Below are positions 1-8,594 of a stretch of DNA of 64,000 nucleotides, piece after piece. The notes beneath the pieces were generated by a model. It was not told where the DNA came from and searched no databases. It saw nothing but the letters and a program-made list of their open reading frames with translations. The stretch covers positions 1 through 64,000 of the forward strand of contig CAZPAV010000004.1 in the NCBI GenBank assembly GCA_964584755.1, written 5' to 3'. The number at the start of each line of letters is the position of its first letter. Position 1 is the first letter of the stretch. Made by a program: the position numbers and the translations under genes. Source of the stretch: CAZPAV01 sp964584755 (GTDB lineage Bacteria > Actinomycetota > Acidimicrobiia > Spongiisociales > UBA5794).

Positions 1-451
1 GCGCGGGGGTCGGCCCGTCCGCCGGTCTCGCTGGGCGGGTGGGCGTGGCGAGGGCGGGGGTGGGGGGGGGCGGGGGGCACCGGGTGACGGGGCGGGCGGG
101 GACCGTGGGCGGGGGGGGGGGGGGCCGGGCCGGGACGGTCGCGGCCTCGGGGCCGGTCGCCGCAGCGGCCGGAGCGTCGGGACCGGCCTCCTCGGCTTCC
201 GACCACCGCTCCCCGGGTTCCCCCACGACGAGGAGGACCGCGCCGACGAGCACGGTCGCGCCCTCCTCACCGCCGCGGTGCAGCACCACACCGGCGAAGG
301 GCGAGGTGACCTCCACCACCGATTTGGCCGTCTCCAGCTCGACGACCGGCTGATCGACCTCCACACGATCGCCGACCGCCACCAGCCAGCGCACGATCTC
401 GGCGTCGGTGAGCCCTTCGCCGATGTCCGGCAGTCGGAACTCCTGTGCCAT
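1..451 (-). CDS. Lipoyl-domain E2 acyltransferase of a 2-oxoacid dehydrogenase complex, N-terminal part (runs off window)
   Basis: Only the N-terminal 150 residues are in the window; the reading frame is still open at base 1. Residues 1-78 form a classic biotinyl/lipoyl domain beginning MAQEFRLPDIGEGL, with the lipoyl-accepting lysine at K43 in ETAKSVVE. After it comes a flexible Ala/Pro-rich linker, as in dihydrolipoamide acyltransferases of branched-chain or pyruvate dehydrogenase complexes, where the swinging arm carries acyl groups to CoA. The peripheral-subunit-binding and catalytic domains would lie outside. The linker is coded by very C-rich DNA (a run of 14 G on the plus strand), so its exact length is open to sequencing error. 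The ATG at 451 is preceded by no overlapping gene. Which oxoacid is used cannot be told from this part. Confidence 0.85.
   Translation of the reverse strand, partial: MAQEFRLPDIGEGLTDAEIVRWLVAVGDRVEVDQPVVELETAKSVVEVTSPFAGVVLHRGGEEGATVLVGAVLLVVGEPGERWSEAEEAGPDAPAAAATGPEAATVPARPPPPPPTVPARPVTRCPPPPPTPALATPTRPARPADGPTPA
111..124. repeat. Homopolymer of 14 G within the E2 linker
   Basis: Fourteen consecutive G on the plus strand (poly-Pro codons on the minus strand) lie inside the E2 linker. Runs of this length slip in replication and are often miscalled in sequencing. The frame stays open on both sides, so nothing shows it is broken here. Confidence 0.9.
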
Positions 452-516
452 CGATCTCGTCTCCGCTTCTCGTCTCCGCCGGCGAGCCGTCCTCCCGCGG
501 CCCGGGCGGACCGAGC

Positions 517-1779
517 CTAACCGGCTCCGGGAGCGCCCTGGGAGGACGCCGGGAGGACCCGGTCCGGCGACTTCGCGGGCCGACCCGCCACCCAGACGTG
601 GGTGACGCGGGCGGGGTCGCCCCAGGCGTCGGGCTCGTCGAGCGGATCGAAGTCGACGGCGATGACGTCGGCGTCGTACCCCTCCTCGAGGCGACCCGAG
701 CGGGGTGCCTGGGGGCCGAGCGTGGCCGGGCCCTCGGCGGTGGCGGCGGCGATCGCCTCGAGGGGCGGCATCCCGGCGGCGACGAGGTGCCGGATCTCCC
801 GCGAGTTGCGCCCGTACGCCGGTCCGCTGAAGAAGATGTCGGTCCCCATGGCGATCCGGACGCCCGTGGCGACGGCGATCTCGAGGGCCTCGGCGTGCCG
901 GTCGGCGATCGCCACGGCCTTCTCGTAGGCGTGGGGAGGCAGGACGTCCTGCATGCCGAGCAGCTCCTCGACGACGAAGCGGGTGGGAACGAGGATCGCG
1001 TCCCGCTCCCGCATGAGGTGGGCGGCCTCCTCGTCGAGGTACGTGCCGTGCTCGATGGTGCGGACTCCGGCCCGCAGCGCCGCCATGATCCCGGGCTTCC
1101 CGTGACAGTGGGCCGCCACGACCCGGTCGGCGCGGGCCGCCTCGGCGACGATGGCACGCAGCTCCTCGTCGGAGAACTGCTGGTGCACCGGATGATCGAG
1201 CTCCGACATGACGCCGCCCGAGGCGCACACCTTGATCACTCGGGCGCCGGCGCGCAGTTGCAGGCGGACCGCCCGCAGGCACTCGGCCACCCCGTCGCAC
1301 AGCCCCCACTCGCCGCGTCGGGAGAGGGCGTGGAGGGCGTCGACGGGGAAGGAGTGGACGTCGCCGTGCCCTCCCGTCGTCGACAGGATGTTCCCCGCTC
1401 CATGGACGCGGGGGCCTCGGATGCTGGCCTCGGCCACCACGGGGGCGAGGGCGAGTCCGAGACCGCCGACCTCGCGGACGCTCGTCACCCCTCCGTCGAG
1501 GGTTCGGGCGAGGTCGGCGGTGGCGCGGGCGGCGCCGGTCGCCGGCGGCGTCAGCAGCGCGGCGAGGAGATCGGGTCGGGTCAGGCCGAAGAAGTGGGCG
1601 TGGCACTCCCACAACCCGGGGAGGACCGTGGCGACCTCGACGACCGTGGCGTCGGGGGTCCGCGGGGCGTCGGCGCGCGGGCCCGCGAAGCGGACGACCG
1701 GTCCGTCGAGGAGGACGGTGCCCCGCTCGACGGGCCCGCCCCGTCCCGGAACGAGGAGGTCAGCTTCGATGCGGATCAT
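517..1779 (-). CDS. Metal-dependent amidohydrolase (imidazolonepropionase/prolidase-like)
   Basis: A 420-residue amidohydrolase-superfamily enzyme, cytosolic, predicted to hydrolyse a C-N bond in an amide or cyclic imide. The metal ligands are in place: HxH at H60/H62 (ECHAHFF), a lysine in VIKVCASGG at about K183 that may be the carboxylated bridging ligand, H224 in AAHCHGKPG, H244 in TIEHGT and the catalytic Asp314 in MGTDIF. The N-terminal beta strands and the C-terminal extension reforming a small beta sandwich match the subgroup containing Xaa-Pro dipeptidases and aryldialkylphosphatase-like hydrolases. It is transcribed divergently from valS. Its physiological substrate is unknown, and the neighbours give no hint. 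Confidence 0.85.
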   Translation of the reverse strand: MIRIEADLLVPGRGGPVERGTVLLDGPVVRFAGPRADAPRTPDATVVEVATVLPGLWECHAHFFGLTRPDLLAALLTPPATGAARATADLARTLDGGVTSVREVGGLGLALAPVVAEASIRGPRVHGAGNILSTTGGHGDVHSFPVDALHALSRRGEWGLCDGVAECLRAVRLQLRAGARVIKVCASGGVMSELDHPVHQQFSDEELRAIVAEAARADRVVAAHCHGKPGIMAALRAGVRTIEHGTYLDEEAAHLMRERDAILVPTRFVVEELLGMQDVLPPHAYEKAVAIADRHAEALEIAVATGVRIAMGTDIFFSGPAYGRNSREIRHLVAAGMPPLEAIAAATAEGPATLGPQAPRSGRLEEGYDADVIAVDFDPLDEPDAWGDPARVTHVWVAGRPAKSPDRVLPASSQGAPGAG

Positions 1780-2037
1780 GGGTCCTCCCGCGACGCGTCG
1801 CGACGAACCTAGCGGCGGGGACGGAGCGAGCTCCGCCGCGGCGGGGGACTAGTCCCCGCGGCCGACACGGATTGTGTCTGTACGGCCACACATCGTGGCC
1901 ATATGGTGATGGTGTCCGGACGAGCCGCCAGAACTCCGCACGGGGCATCGAGGAGATCGGGGGAACTCCCGGGGGGTCCCGAGAGGGGTAGGAAGGCACG
2001 GATTCGGTTCGGGCGAGCAGGGGGAATGGTGGGGGAA

Positions 2038-2065
2038 GACGCCGGGAGCGCTCGCTCCCGGCGTC
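2038..2065. terminator. Strong hairpin upstream of valS promoter (terminator-like, no U-tract)
   Basis: The arms GACGCCGGGAGCG and CGCTCCCGGCGTC are perfectly complementary over 13 bp with a 2-nt gap (in practice 11 bp with a 6-nt loop). No T-tract follows on either strand, so this is a candidate terminator or structured RNA element only by its stem. Confidence 0.4.
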
Positions 2066-2109
2066 CCCGCGTCCCGGGCCGGCGTCGGTGGAGCCACCCC
2101 GGGGCCGGG

Positions 2110-2115
2110 TAGACT
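2110..2115 (+). promoter_or_regulatory. -10 box TAGACT of valS
   Basis: TAGACT lies 38 nt before the valS ATG, giving a leader of about 31 nt. The same hexamer precedes mreB. Confidence 0.55.
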
Positions 2116-2153
2116 CGCCTCCCACCATCCGGGCACGCCCATGGGAAGACGCG

Positions 2154-4751
2154 ATGCGACCAACGTACGAGCCGAAGGACGTCGAGGCGCGCTGGTACCC
2201 CATCTGGGAGCAGGCGGGCGCGTTCCGTCCTGAGGTGAACCCCGGTGGGGAGCCCTTCTCCATCGTCATCCCCCCGCCCAACGTCACCGGCGTGCTCCAC
2301 ATGGGTCACGCCCTCAACATGTCCATCCAGGACGTCCTCATCCGGTGGAGGCGCATGCAGGGCCGCGCCGCGCTCTGGCTGCCCGGCGCCGACCACGCCG
2401 GGATCGCCACCCAGAACGTCGTCGAGCGGGAGCTCGCCAAGGAGGGACGCACCCGCCACGACCTCGGCCGGGAACGGTTCGTGGAGCGGGTCTGGGAGTG
2501 GAAGGGCCGTTCCGGGAACCGCATCATCGAGCAGATCCGCACGATGGGCTTCTCCACCGACTGGAGCCGGGAGCGCTTCACCCTCGACGAGGGGCTCTCG
2601 CGGGCGGTCCGCACCGTCTTCGTCACCCTGTACGACGAAGGGCTCATCTACCGGGGCAACCGGATCATCAACTGGTGCCCGCGGTGCCACACGGCGCTCT
2701 CCGACATCGAGGTCGAGCACGACGACGAGACGGGGGAGCTGACCTTCATCCGCTACCCCTTCGTCGACGGGGAGGGGTCCGTCACCGTCGCCACCACCCG
2801 TCCCGAGACGATGCTCGGCGACACCGGCGTGGCCGTCCATCCCGAGGACCCCCGCTATCGCGACGCCGTCGGGCGGACCGTCCGCCTCCCGCTCCTCGAA
2901 CGGGAGATCCCCGTCGTCGCCGACGAGGGCGTCGACCCCGACTTCGGGACCGGCGCGGTGAAGGTCACCCCGGCGCACGACCCGCTCGACTTCGAGATCG
3001 GGGAGCGGCACGGGCTCGAACCGCTCGTCGTCATCGACACCGACGCCCGGATCACCGCCGCCGGCGGACCCTTCGCCGGGATGGACCGGTTCGAGGCGCG
3101 CGAGGCGGTGCGTCACGAGCTCGGCGCTCGCGGCCTCCTCGAGCGAGTCGAAGAGCACCGGCACGCGGTGGGACACTGCTCCCGGTGCGGCACCGTCGTC
3201 GAGCCCCTCCTCTCCCTCCAGTGGTTCGTGAAGGTGCGGCCCCTCGTCGGCCCCGCCGTGGCCGCGGTGAAGGAAGGACGGACCCGCTTCGTGCCCCGGC
3301 GCTGGGAGAAGAACTACTTCCACTGGATGGAGAACCTGCGCGACTGGTGCATCTCCCGACAGCTCTGGTGGGGACATCAGATCCCCGCCTGGTACTGCGC
3401 CGAGTGCGACGAGGTCGAGGTGGCCATGGAACCCCCGTCACGGTGCCGGGCTTGCGGGGGAACGACCCTCGTCCAGGACGAGGACGTCCTCGACACCTGG
3501 TTCTCCTCGGCCCTGTGGCCCTTCTCGACGATGGGGTGGCCCGACGACACCGCCGACCTCCGGACCTACTACCCGACCGACGTCCTCGTCACCGGTTTCG
3601 ACATCATCTACTTCTGGGTGGCCCGCATGATGATGATGGGACTCCACTTCACCGGGGTCCCACCCTTCGCGGACGTCGTCATCCACGGCCTCGTCCGGGA
3701 CGGCTCGGGACGCAAGATGTCGAAGTCGCTGGGGAACACCGTGGACCCGCTCGAGCTCGTCGACCGGTACGGCGCCGACGCGGTGCGGCTCACCCTCATC
3801 CAGTCGGCCGCCCCCGGGCACGACATCCCGCTCCAGGAGGCCTGGATCGACGCCGCCCGCCGCTTCGGGAACAAGCTGTGGAACGCGGTGCGCTTCGCGG
3901 TCGAGCACGTCGGCATCACCGAGGTTCCCCCCGACGGCGGCACGCCCGAGCGGCCCGGACCGGAGGACGCCTGGATCCTGCAGCGCCTCGGCGAGGTGGG
4001 GGCCCGCTTCGACGCCCTCATGGAGGAGTACCGCTTCTCCGACGCGTACGGTCTCCTCTACAACTTCGCCTGGTCGGAGGTGTTCGACTGGTACCTGGAG
4101 ATGGCGAAGACCCCGCTGCGGGACGAGACGCGGGCGGACACCACCCGGGCCACCCTCGGGGTGGTCCTGCGCGATCTCCTCAAGTACTTCCATCCCGTCA
4201 TCCCCTTCCTCACCGAGGAGCTGTGGTCCCACCTCGGGACCGGAGGGCTCCTCGCCACCTCCCCCTGGCCGGCGCCACCGCCGGTCCAGGGGCCGGCGAC
4301 GATGGCGACGTTCCAGGAGCTCGTCACCGAGATCCGCCGCTTCCGCTCCGAGCACCAGCTCCCGGCGCGACGCCGCTTCCCCGGCCTCCTCGTCGACCCG
4401 CAGGGCGTCGCCGACCCCTGGTGGGAGGAGCAGCTCACCGCTCTCGCCGGCATCACGGTGCGCCGCGGGGACCCGCCGGCGCCGGCGACGGGACACCGGC
4501 GCCTCTCCGCCGGTCCCGTGGAGGTGTTCGTCCCCCTCGCCGGCCTCGTCGACCGCCAGGCGGAAGGGGCGCGCCTCGACCGGGCCATCGCCCAGGCCGA
4601 GGAGCAGCGGGAGCGCTCTCTGCGCAAGCTCGCCAACGAGGCGTTCCTCGACCGTGCCCCGGCGGAGGTCGTCGAGAAGGAACGACGCCGGGTCGCGGAA
4701 CTCGAGACGGCGCTGGCGAAACTCCGGCGCCAGCGTGCCGAACTGGGCTGA
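2154..4751 (+). CDS. valS: Valyl-tRNA synthetase
   Basis: A class I aminoacyl-tRNA synthetase of 865 residues that charges tRNA-Val. The HIGH signature appears as HMGH at residues 49-52 and the KMSKS loop at 521-525. Between them lies the CP1 editing domain, which removes mischarged threonine; zinc-ribbon-like cysteine pairs are visible (CPRC near 181; CSRC and CxxC motifs in the middle of the protein). The C-terminus ends in the charged coiled-coil arm typical of bacterial ValS. I chose the ATG at 2154 over an upstream GTG-type start at 2088 because homologues begin just before the YEPKDVEARWYPIW segment and the -10 box at 2110 would lie inside the longer form. folC follows after 5 nt, so the two are probably cotranscribed. 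Confidence 0.97.
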   Translation: MRPTYEPKDVEARWYPIWEQAGAFRPEVNPGGEPFSIVIPPPNVTGVLHMGHALNMSIQDVLIRWRRMQGRAALWLPGADHAGIATQNVVERELAKEGRTRHDLGRERFVERVWEWKGRSGNRIIEQIRTMGFSTDWSRERFTLDEGLSRAVRTVFVTLYDEGLIYRGNRIINWCPRCHTALSDIEVEHDDETGELTFIRYPFVDGEGSVTVATTRPETMLGDTGVAVHPEDPRYRDAVGRTVRLPLLEREIPVVADEGVDPDFGTGAVKVTPAHDPLDFEIGERHGLEPLVVIDTDARITAAGGPFAGMDRFEAREAVRHELGARGLLERVEEHRHAVGHCSRCGTVVEPLLSLQWFVKVRPLVGPAVAAVKEGRTRFVPRRWEKNYFHWMENLRDWCISRQLWWGHQIPAWYCAECDEVEVAMEPPSRCRACGGTTLVQDEDVLDTWFSSALWPFSTMGWPDDTADLRTYYPTDVLVTGFDIIYFWVARMMMMGLHFTGVPPFADVVIHGLVRDGSGRKMSKSLGNTVDPLELVDRYGADAVRLTLIQSAAPGHDIPLQEAWIDAARRFGNKLWNAVRFAVEHVGITEVPPDGGTPERPGPEDAWILQRLGEVGARFDALMEEYRFSDAYGLLYNFAWSEVFDWYLEMAKTPLRDETRADTTRATLGVVLRDLLKYFHPVIPFLTEELWSHLGTGGLLATSPWPAPPPVQGPATMATFQELVTEIRRFRSEHQLPARRRFPGLLVDPQGVADPWWEEQLTALAGITVRRGDPPAPATGHRRLSAGPVEVFVPLAGLVDRQAEGARLDRAIAQAEEQRERSLRKLANEAFLDRAPAEVVEKERRRVAELETALAKLRRQRAELG

Positions 4752-4756
4752 CGCCG

Positions 4757-6145
4757 ATGGCGACCGCCGTTCCCGCCATCGCCGATCACGCCGCGGCGCT
4801 CGCCTACCTCGACGCCCACGTCGGGCGCGGGGTCCGTCCCGGCCTGGAGCGAATCCGGGGACTCCTCACCCTCCTCGGCGACCCGCACCTCGCGTACCCG
4901 GTCATCCACGTCGCCGGCACGAACGGCAAGACCACGACCGCCCGGCTCGCCTCCGACATCCTGGGCGCCCACGGCCTGCGCGTCGGGACGTTCACCTCGC
5001 CACACCTGCACCGGGTGGAGGAGCGGTTCCTCGTCGCCGGCCGGCCCCTCACCGCCGACGAGCTCACCCGGGCGGTGCGTGACATCGCCTGGTTCGCCGA
5101 GGAGTACGAGCGTCGCTCCGGGGACACCCTCACCTACTTCGAGCTCACCGCCGCCCTCGCCTTCGACCTGTTCGCCACCGAGGCGATCGACGTCGCCGTC
5201 GTCGAGGTGGGACTCGGGGGGCGTCTCGACGCCACCAACGTCGTGGACGGAGCCGTCTCGGTCATCACCGGAATCGCCATCGACCACACCTCGTACCTGG
5301 GAACGACCCTGCGGGAGATCGCCGCGGAGAAGGCGGCGATCCTCGGCTCCGGTGGCGTGCTCGTCACCGGACCCCTCCCGGCGGCCGCCGAGGGGGCGGT
5401 CACCGCCCGCGTCGCCGCGACGGGGGCGCGCTGGTACCGGACCGGTCCCCACCTCGGGGTCGTCGCCCCCGAGGTGACCCCCACCGGCCGGCGGGCCACG
5501 ATCCGGGGCATCCACGCCGAGTACCCCGACGTCGAGCTGACCCTGCGGGGACGCCACCAGCTCGACCACCTCGCCACCGCCGTGGCCGCCGTCGAGGCGT
5601 TCCTCGACCGCTCCCTCGACCTGGGGACGCTGCGACTCGCCGCGGCGGCGGCCACCTCCCCGGGACGCATCGAGGTGGTGGGGACCGCACCGCTGGTCGT
5701 CGTCGACGGCGCCCACAACCTCCAAGGCATGACCGGTCTCGCCGCCACGCTGCGCGAGGAGTTCCCCGAGCGATCCTGGCGGCTCGTCGTCGGCGTCCGC
5801 GGCGAGCGGGACCCGGCGGCGCTCCTCGCCCCCCTCGCCGGGCTCGTCACCGCGGTCCACGCCGCCGCACCGGACGACACGGACGCCATCCCCGCCGACG
5901 TCGTCGCCGCCGGCGCCACGACCGCGCTCGACGTGCCCGTCACCACCGCGCCCACGGTCGCCGCCGCCCTCGCAGAGGCGACCAGGGCCGCCGGCAGCGA
6001 CGGTGCGGTGGTCGTCGCCGGCTCCCTCTACGTCGCCGGCGAGGCACGGGCCGCCCTCATCGGACCCGTCTTCCCGTCCTCCCCCGTCCACGTCCGCTAC
6101 CCGGCCCCGGGCCCGGACGGCGGAGACGACGACGGGGAGGGGTAG
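4757..6145 (+). CDS. folC: Folylpolyglutamate synthase / dihydrofolate synthase
   Basis: A 462-residue Mur-ligase-family enzyme that adds glutamate to dihydropteroate or folates using ATP. The P-loop GTNGKTT is at residues 54-60, and the conserved acidic VVEVGLGGRLDATNV and IAIDHTSYLG segments follow, as in FolC and MurC-F. The C-terminal Mur ligase domain includes the VVVDGAHNLQG motif that binds the growing glutamate chain. The start at 4757 is 5 nt after the valS stop; the valS-folC order is common in Gram-positive bacteria. The TAG stop overlaps the TAGCCT box likely to drive ndk. Confidence 0.95.
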   Translation: MATAVPAIADHAAALAYLDAHVGRGVRPGLERIRGLLTLLGDPHLAYPVIHVAGTNGKTTTARLASDILGAHGLRVGTFTSPHLHRVEERFLVAGRPLTADELTRAVRDIAWFAEEYERRSGDTLTYFELTAALAFDLFATEAIDVAVVEVGLGGRLDATNVVDGAVSVITGIAIDHTSYLGTTLREIAAEKAAILGSGGVLVTGPLPAAAEGAVTARVAATGARWYRTGPHLGVVAPEVTPTGRRATIRGIHAEYPDVELTLRGRHQLDHLATAVAAVEAFLDRSLDLGTLRLAAAAATSPGRIEVVGTAPLVVVDGAHNLQGMTGLAATLREEFPERSWRLVVGVRGERDPAALLAPLAGLVTAVHAAAPDDTDAIPADVVAAGATTALDVPVTTAPTVAAALAEATRAAGSDGAVVVAGSLYVAGEARAALIGPVFPSSPVHVRYPAPGPDGGDDDGEG

Positions 6146-6177
6146 CCTCCCGGGCCGGACCGACCGAGGAGGGAGCG

Positions 6178-6582
6178 ATGACCGAGGACCACACGTTCGT
6201 CATGGTGAAGCCCGACGGCGTTCGCCGCGGCCTCGTCGGGGAGGTCGTCGCCCGGCTGGAGCGCAAAGGCCTCCGCCTCGTCCGCATGCGCATGCTCACC
6301 ATCGACGAGGACCTCGCCGGACGGCACTACGCCGAGCACCGGGAGAAGCCGTTCTTCGCCGACCTCGTCGCTTTCATCACCAGCGGGCCGGTCGTCGCCA
6401 TGGAGTGGTCCGGGACCGACGCGGTGGCGGTGGCCCGCACCCTCATGGGCGCCACGAACCCGCGGGAGGCCGCACCGGGAACCATCCGGGGGGACTTCGG
6501 GCTCGAGATCACCGAGAACATCGTCCACGGCTCCGACTCGCCCCAGAGCGCGGCGCGGGAGCTCGCCCTGTTCTTCGGATGA
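6178..6582 (+). CDS. ndk: Nucleoside diphosphate kinase
   Basis: A 134-residue enzyme that balances NTP and dNTP pools by ping-pong phosphate transfer through a phosphohistidine. The catalytic histidine is H117 in ENIVHGSDS; the nucleotide-binding KPDGVRRG segment is at residues 11-18. It has the full normal family length. The ATG is preceded by a clear GAGGAGGGAG ribosome binding site. A TAGCCT hexamer at the folC stop may give it its own promoter, although it also continues the valS-folC transcription unit. Confidence 0.97.
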   Translation: MTEDHTFVMVKPDGVRRGLVGEVVARLERKGLRLVRMRMLTIDEDLAGRHYAEHREKPFFADLVAFITSGPVVAMEWSGTDAVAVARTLMGATNPREAAPGTIRGDFGLEITENIVHGSDSPQSAARELALFFG

Positions 6583-6610
6583 ATCCCGAGCGCATTCCCG
6601 TCACCGGCGG

Positions 6611-6616
6611 TAGACT
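6611..6616 (+). promoter_or_regulatory. -10 box TAGACT of the mreB operon
   Basis: TAGACT lies 28 nt before the mreB ATG, in the only non-coding gap ahead of the elongasome operon, and is identical to the valS box. Confidence 0.5.
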
Positions 6617-6644
6617 CCCCGGCACGCGCCGTCAGGGTCTCCGT

Positions 6645-7676
6645 ATGACGAACCTGTTCTCCTTCGCCGGCCGCGACATGGCCATCGATCTCGGCACCGC
6701 CAACACGCTCGTGTTCGTACGCGGCCAGGGGATCGTCCTCAACGAGCCGTCGGTCGTGGCGATCAACACCCGCGACAATCGACCCCTCGAGGTGGGGATG
6801 GCCGCCAAGAAGATGATCGGCCGGACCCCCTCCTACATCCAGGCGATCCGCCCGCTGCGCAACGGCGTCATCGCCGACTTCGACGTCACCGAGAAGATGC
6901 TCCGCTACTTCATCGACAAGGTCCACACGGGACGCTTCGCGGCACGGCCCCGGATCGTCATCTGCGTCCCGTCGGGTATCACCGCCGTCGAGCGGCGGGC
7001 CGTCGAGGAGGCGGCGTACCACGCCGGGGCCCGGCGGGCCTACACCATCGAGGAGCCCATGGCGGCCGCCATCGGCGTCGGGCTCCCCGTCCACGAGCCG
7101 GCCGGCTCCATGGTCGTCGACATCGGCGGCGGCACCACCGAGGTGGCGGTCATCTCCCTCGGCGGCATCGTCGTCTCCAAGAGCATCCGCATCGGCGGCG
7201 ACGAGCTCGACGAGGCGATCATCACCTGGGTGAAGAAGGAGTACAGCCTCATGCTCGGCGAGCGCACCGCCGAGCAGGTGAAGATGGCCATCGGCTCCGC
7301 CTGGCCCTACCCCGACGAGCCCGCGGCCGAGGTGCGGGGACGCGACCTCATCACCGGCCTCCCCAAGACCGTCGTGCTCTCCGCCGCCGAGATCCGCGAG
7401 GCCATCGAGGAGCCGGTCCAGGCCGTCGTCGACGCGGTGAAGTACACCCTCGACAAGACCCCTCCCGAGCTCGCCGCCGACGTCATGGAGCGGGGGATCG
7501 TCACGACCGGCGGTGGCGCCCTCCTCCGGGGTCTCGACGTTCGTCTCGCCCACGAGACGGGCATGCCGATCGTCACCGCCGACCACCCCCTGCAGAGCGT
7601 CGTCCTGGGCTCCGGCGCCTGCCTGGAGGAGTTCGAGGTGCTCCACGCCGTCCTGCAGTCGAGCGGCCGACCCTGA
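6645..7676 (+). CDS. mreB: Rod-shape-determining actin homologue MreB
   Basis: A 343-residue bacterial actin that polymerises under the membrane and guides lateral-wall synthesis. It begins with the family hallmark FSFAGRDMAIDLGTANT (phosphate-1 loop), has the phosphate-2 loop in VVDIGGGTTEVAVISLGG, and ends with the adenosine-binding VTTGGGALLRGLD segment. I chose the ATG at 6645 rather than the in-frame ATG at 6580, because homologues start at this point and the -10 box lies between the two. It heads the operon mreB-mreC-mreD-mrdA-rodA, implying a rod-shaped or at least laterally elongating cell, unlike polar-growing actinobacteria, which usually lack MreB. Confidence 0.97.
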   Translation: MTNLFSFAGRDMAIDLGTANTLVFVRGQGIVLNEPSVVAINTRDNRPLEVGMAAKKMIGRTPSYIQAIRPLRNGVIADFDVTEKMLRYFIDKVHTGRFAARPRIVICVPSGITAVERRAVEEAAYHAGARRAYTIEEPMAAAIGVGLPVHEPAGSMVVDIGGGTTEVAVISLGGIVVSKSIRIGGDELDEAIITWVKKEYSLMLGERTAEQVKMAIGSAWPYPDEPAAEVRGRDLITGLPKTVVLSAAEIREAIEEPVQAVVDAVKYTLDKTPPELAADVMERGIVTTGGGALLRGLDVRLAHETGMPIVTADHPLQSVVLGSGACLEEFEVLHAVLQSSGRP

Positions 7677-7694
7677 CATGAGCCCCCCGTCGGG

Positions 7695-8594
7695 ATGATG
7701 CTCCTCTCGGGCCGTCGCTTCGACCGCACGACCGCCCTCTTCCTGTCGCTCCTCGCCGTCGCCTTCCTCGTCGCCACCTTCGACGTCCGGGCGCGCGGCG
7801 GCGGCGTGGGCGAGGTCCTCCGCAACGGAGCCCAGGAGCTGTTCGCCCCCGTGCAGAAAGGCATCGACCTGGCGGTGCGTCCCGTGGTGGGACTCATCGA
7901 CGGCGTCACCCACCTCGCCGGCCTCCGCGCCGAGAACGACCGTCTCCAGGCTCGCGTCACCGAGCTCGAGCAGCAGCTCCAGGAGACCGAGGCGCTCCAG
8001 CGGCGGGTCGCCGAGCTCGAGGCCATCAACGGCGTGGCGCCCCCGGAGGAGCTGCCGGCGATCACCGCCCAGATCTTCGCCGGCGGATCCGGCACCTTCG
8101 ACCAGGTGCGGTTCATCGACAAGGGATCCGACGACGGCGTCGTCGTCGGTCAGCCGGTCATCGACGAGTACGGCCTGGTGGGACGCGTCGACCGGGTCAC
8201 CCGTCACAACGCCCGGGTCCGGCTCATCAGCGACCCGCTCGTGTCGGTGGGGGTGCGCCTCCAGGGAACGAACGAGACCGGTATCGTCACCGGTCGGGGG
8301 ACGGGGGACCTCCGGCTCGAGATGTTCCGGGCGACGAAGCCGGTCCGCGAAGGCGACGTCGCGGTCACCGACGGCAGCCGATTCCCTCCCGGGATCGTCG
8401 TCGGGTACGTCACGAGAACCGCCGACGTCGTCGTCGGCTTCGAGCTCGTGACGACCGTCCGGCCCGCGGTCCCACTCTCCGAGGTCGACTTCGTCAAGGT
8501 CATCGTCGGCTGGTCACCCCTCGACGCCTCGGTCTCGGGGGACGACCGCACCGTCGAGCCGCCCGTGCACCTCCCCGGGGAGTCGGGACGATGA
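7695..8594 (+). CDS. mreC: Rod-shape-determining protein MreC
   Basis: A 299-residue bitopic protein linking MreB to PBP2/RodA. A single transmembrane helix spans about residues 13-29. A coiled coil follows at about 77-112 (LRAENDRLQARVTELEQQLQ), and the C-terminal two thirds is the beta-rich MreC domain, which contains the GTFDQVRFIDKGSDDGV segment. Two adjacent ATGs (7695, 7698) are possible starts. Its stop overlaps the mreD start (ATGA), indicating translational coupling. Confidence 0.95.
   Translation: MMLLSGRRFDRTTALFLSLLAVAFLVATFDVRARGGGVGEVLRNGAQELFAPVQKGIDLAVRPVVGLIDGVTHLAGLRAENDRLQARVTELEQQLQETEALQRRVAELEAINGVAPPEELPAITAQIFAGGSGTFDQVRFIDKGSDDGVVVGQPVIDEYGLVGRVDRVTRHNARVRLISDPLVSVGVRLQGTNETGIVTGRGTGDLRLEMFRATKPVREGDVAVTDGSRFPPGIVVGYVTRTADVVVGFELVTTVRPAVPLSEVDFVKVIVGWSPLDASVSGDDRTVEPPVHLPGESGR

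Larger units (their letters stand above)
1780..2153. other. Divergent intergenic region rich in inverted repeats upstream of valS
   Basis: These 374 nt separate the divergent amidohydrolase and valS genes and hold no convincing ORF. They contain a cluster of palindromes: GGGGACTAGTCCCC near 1845-1858; GGCCAC/GTGGCC at 1884-1889 and 1895-1900 with a 5-nt loop, followed by CCATATGG; and a perfect 13-bp stem at 2038-2050/2053-2065. I looked for a T-box leader (as before some synthetase genes) and did not see the antiterminator core. The strong hairpin upstream of the valS -10 box could end a short unannotated transcript. Confidence 0.6.

Noticed and set aside
1903..2112. 69-codon plus-strand frame in the valS upstream gap
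   Set aside because: Contains the strong 13-bp hairpin and the valS -10 box; composition is that of non-coding GC-rich DNA.
1861..2153. T-box riboswitch before valS
   Set aside because: The conserved T-box antiterminator sequence is not present and the leader from the -10 box is only about 31 nt.
2345..6145. Open frame of 1266 codons crossing valS into folC
   Set aside because: Its first 800 codons are an Arg/Pro-rich shadow of valS; only the part from 4757 is a real gene (folC).
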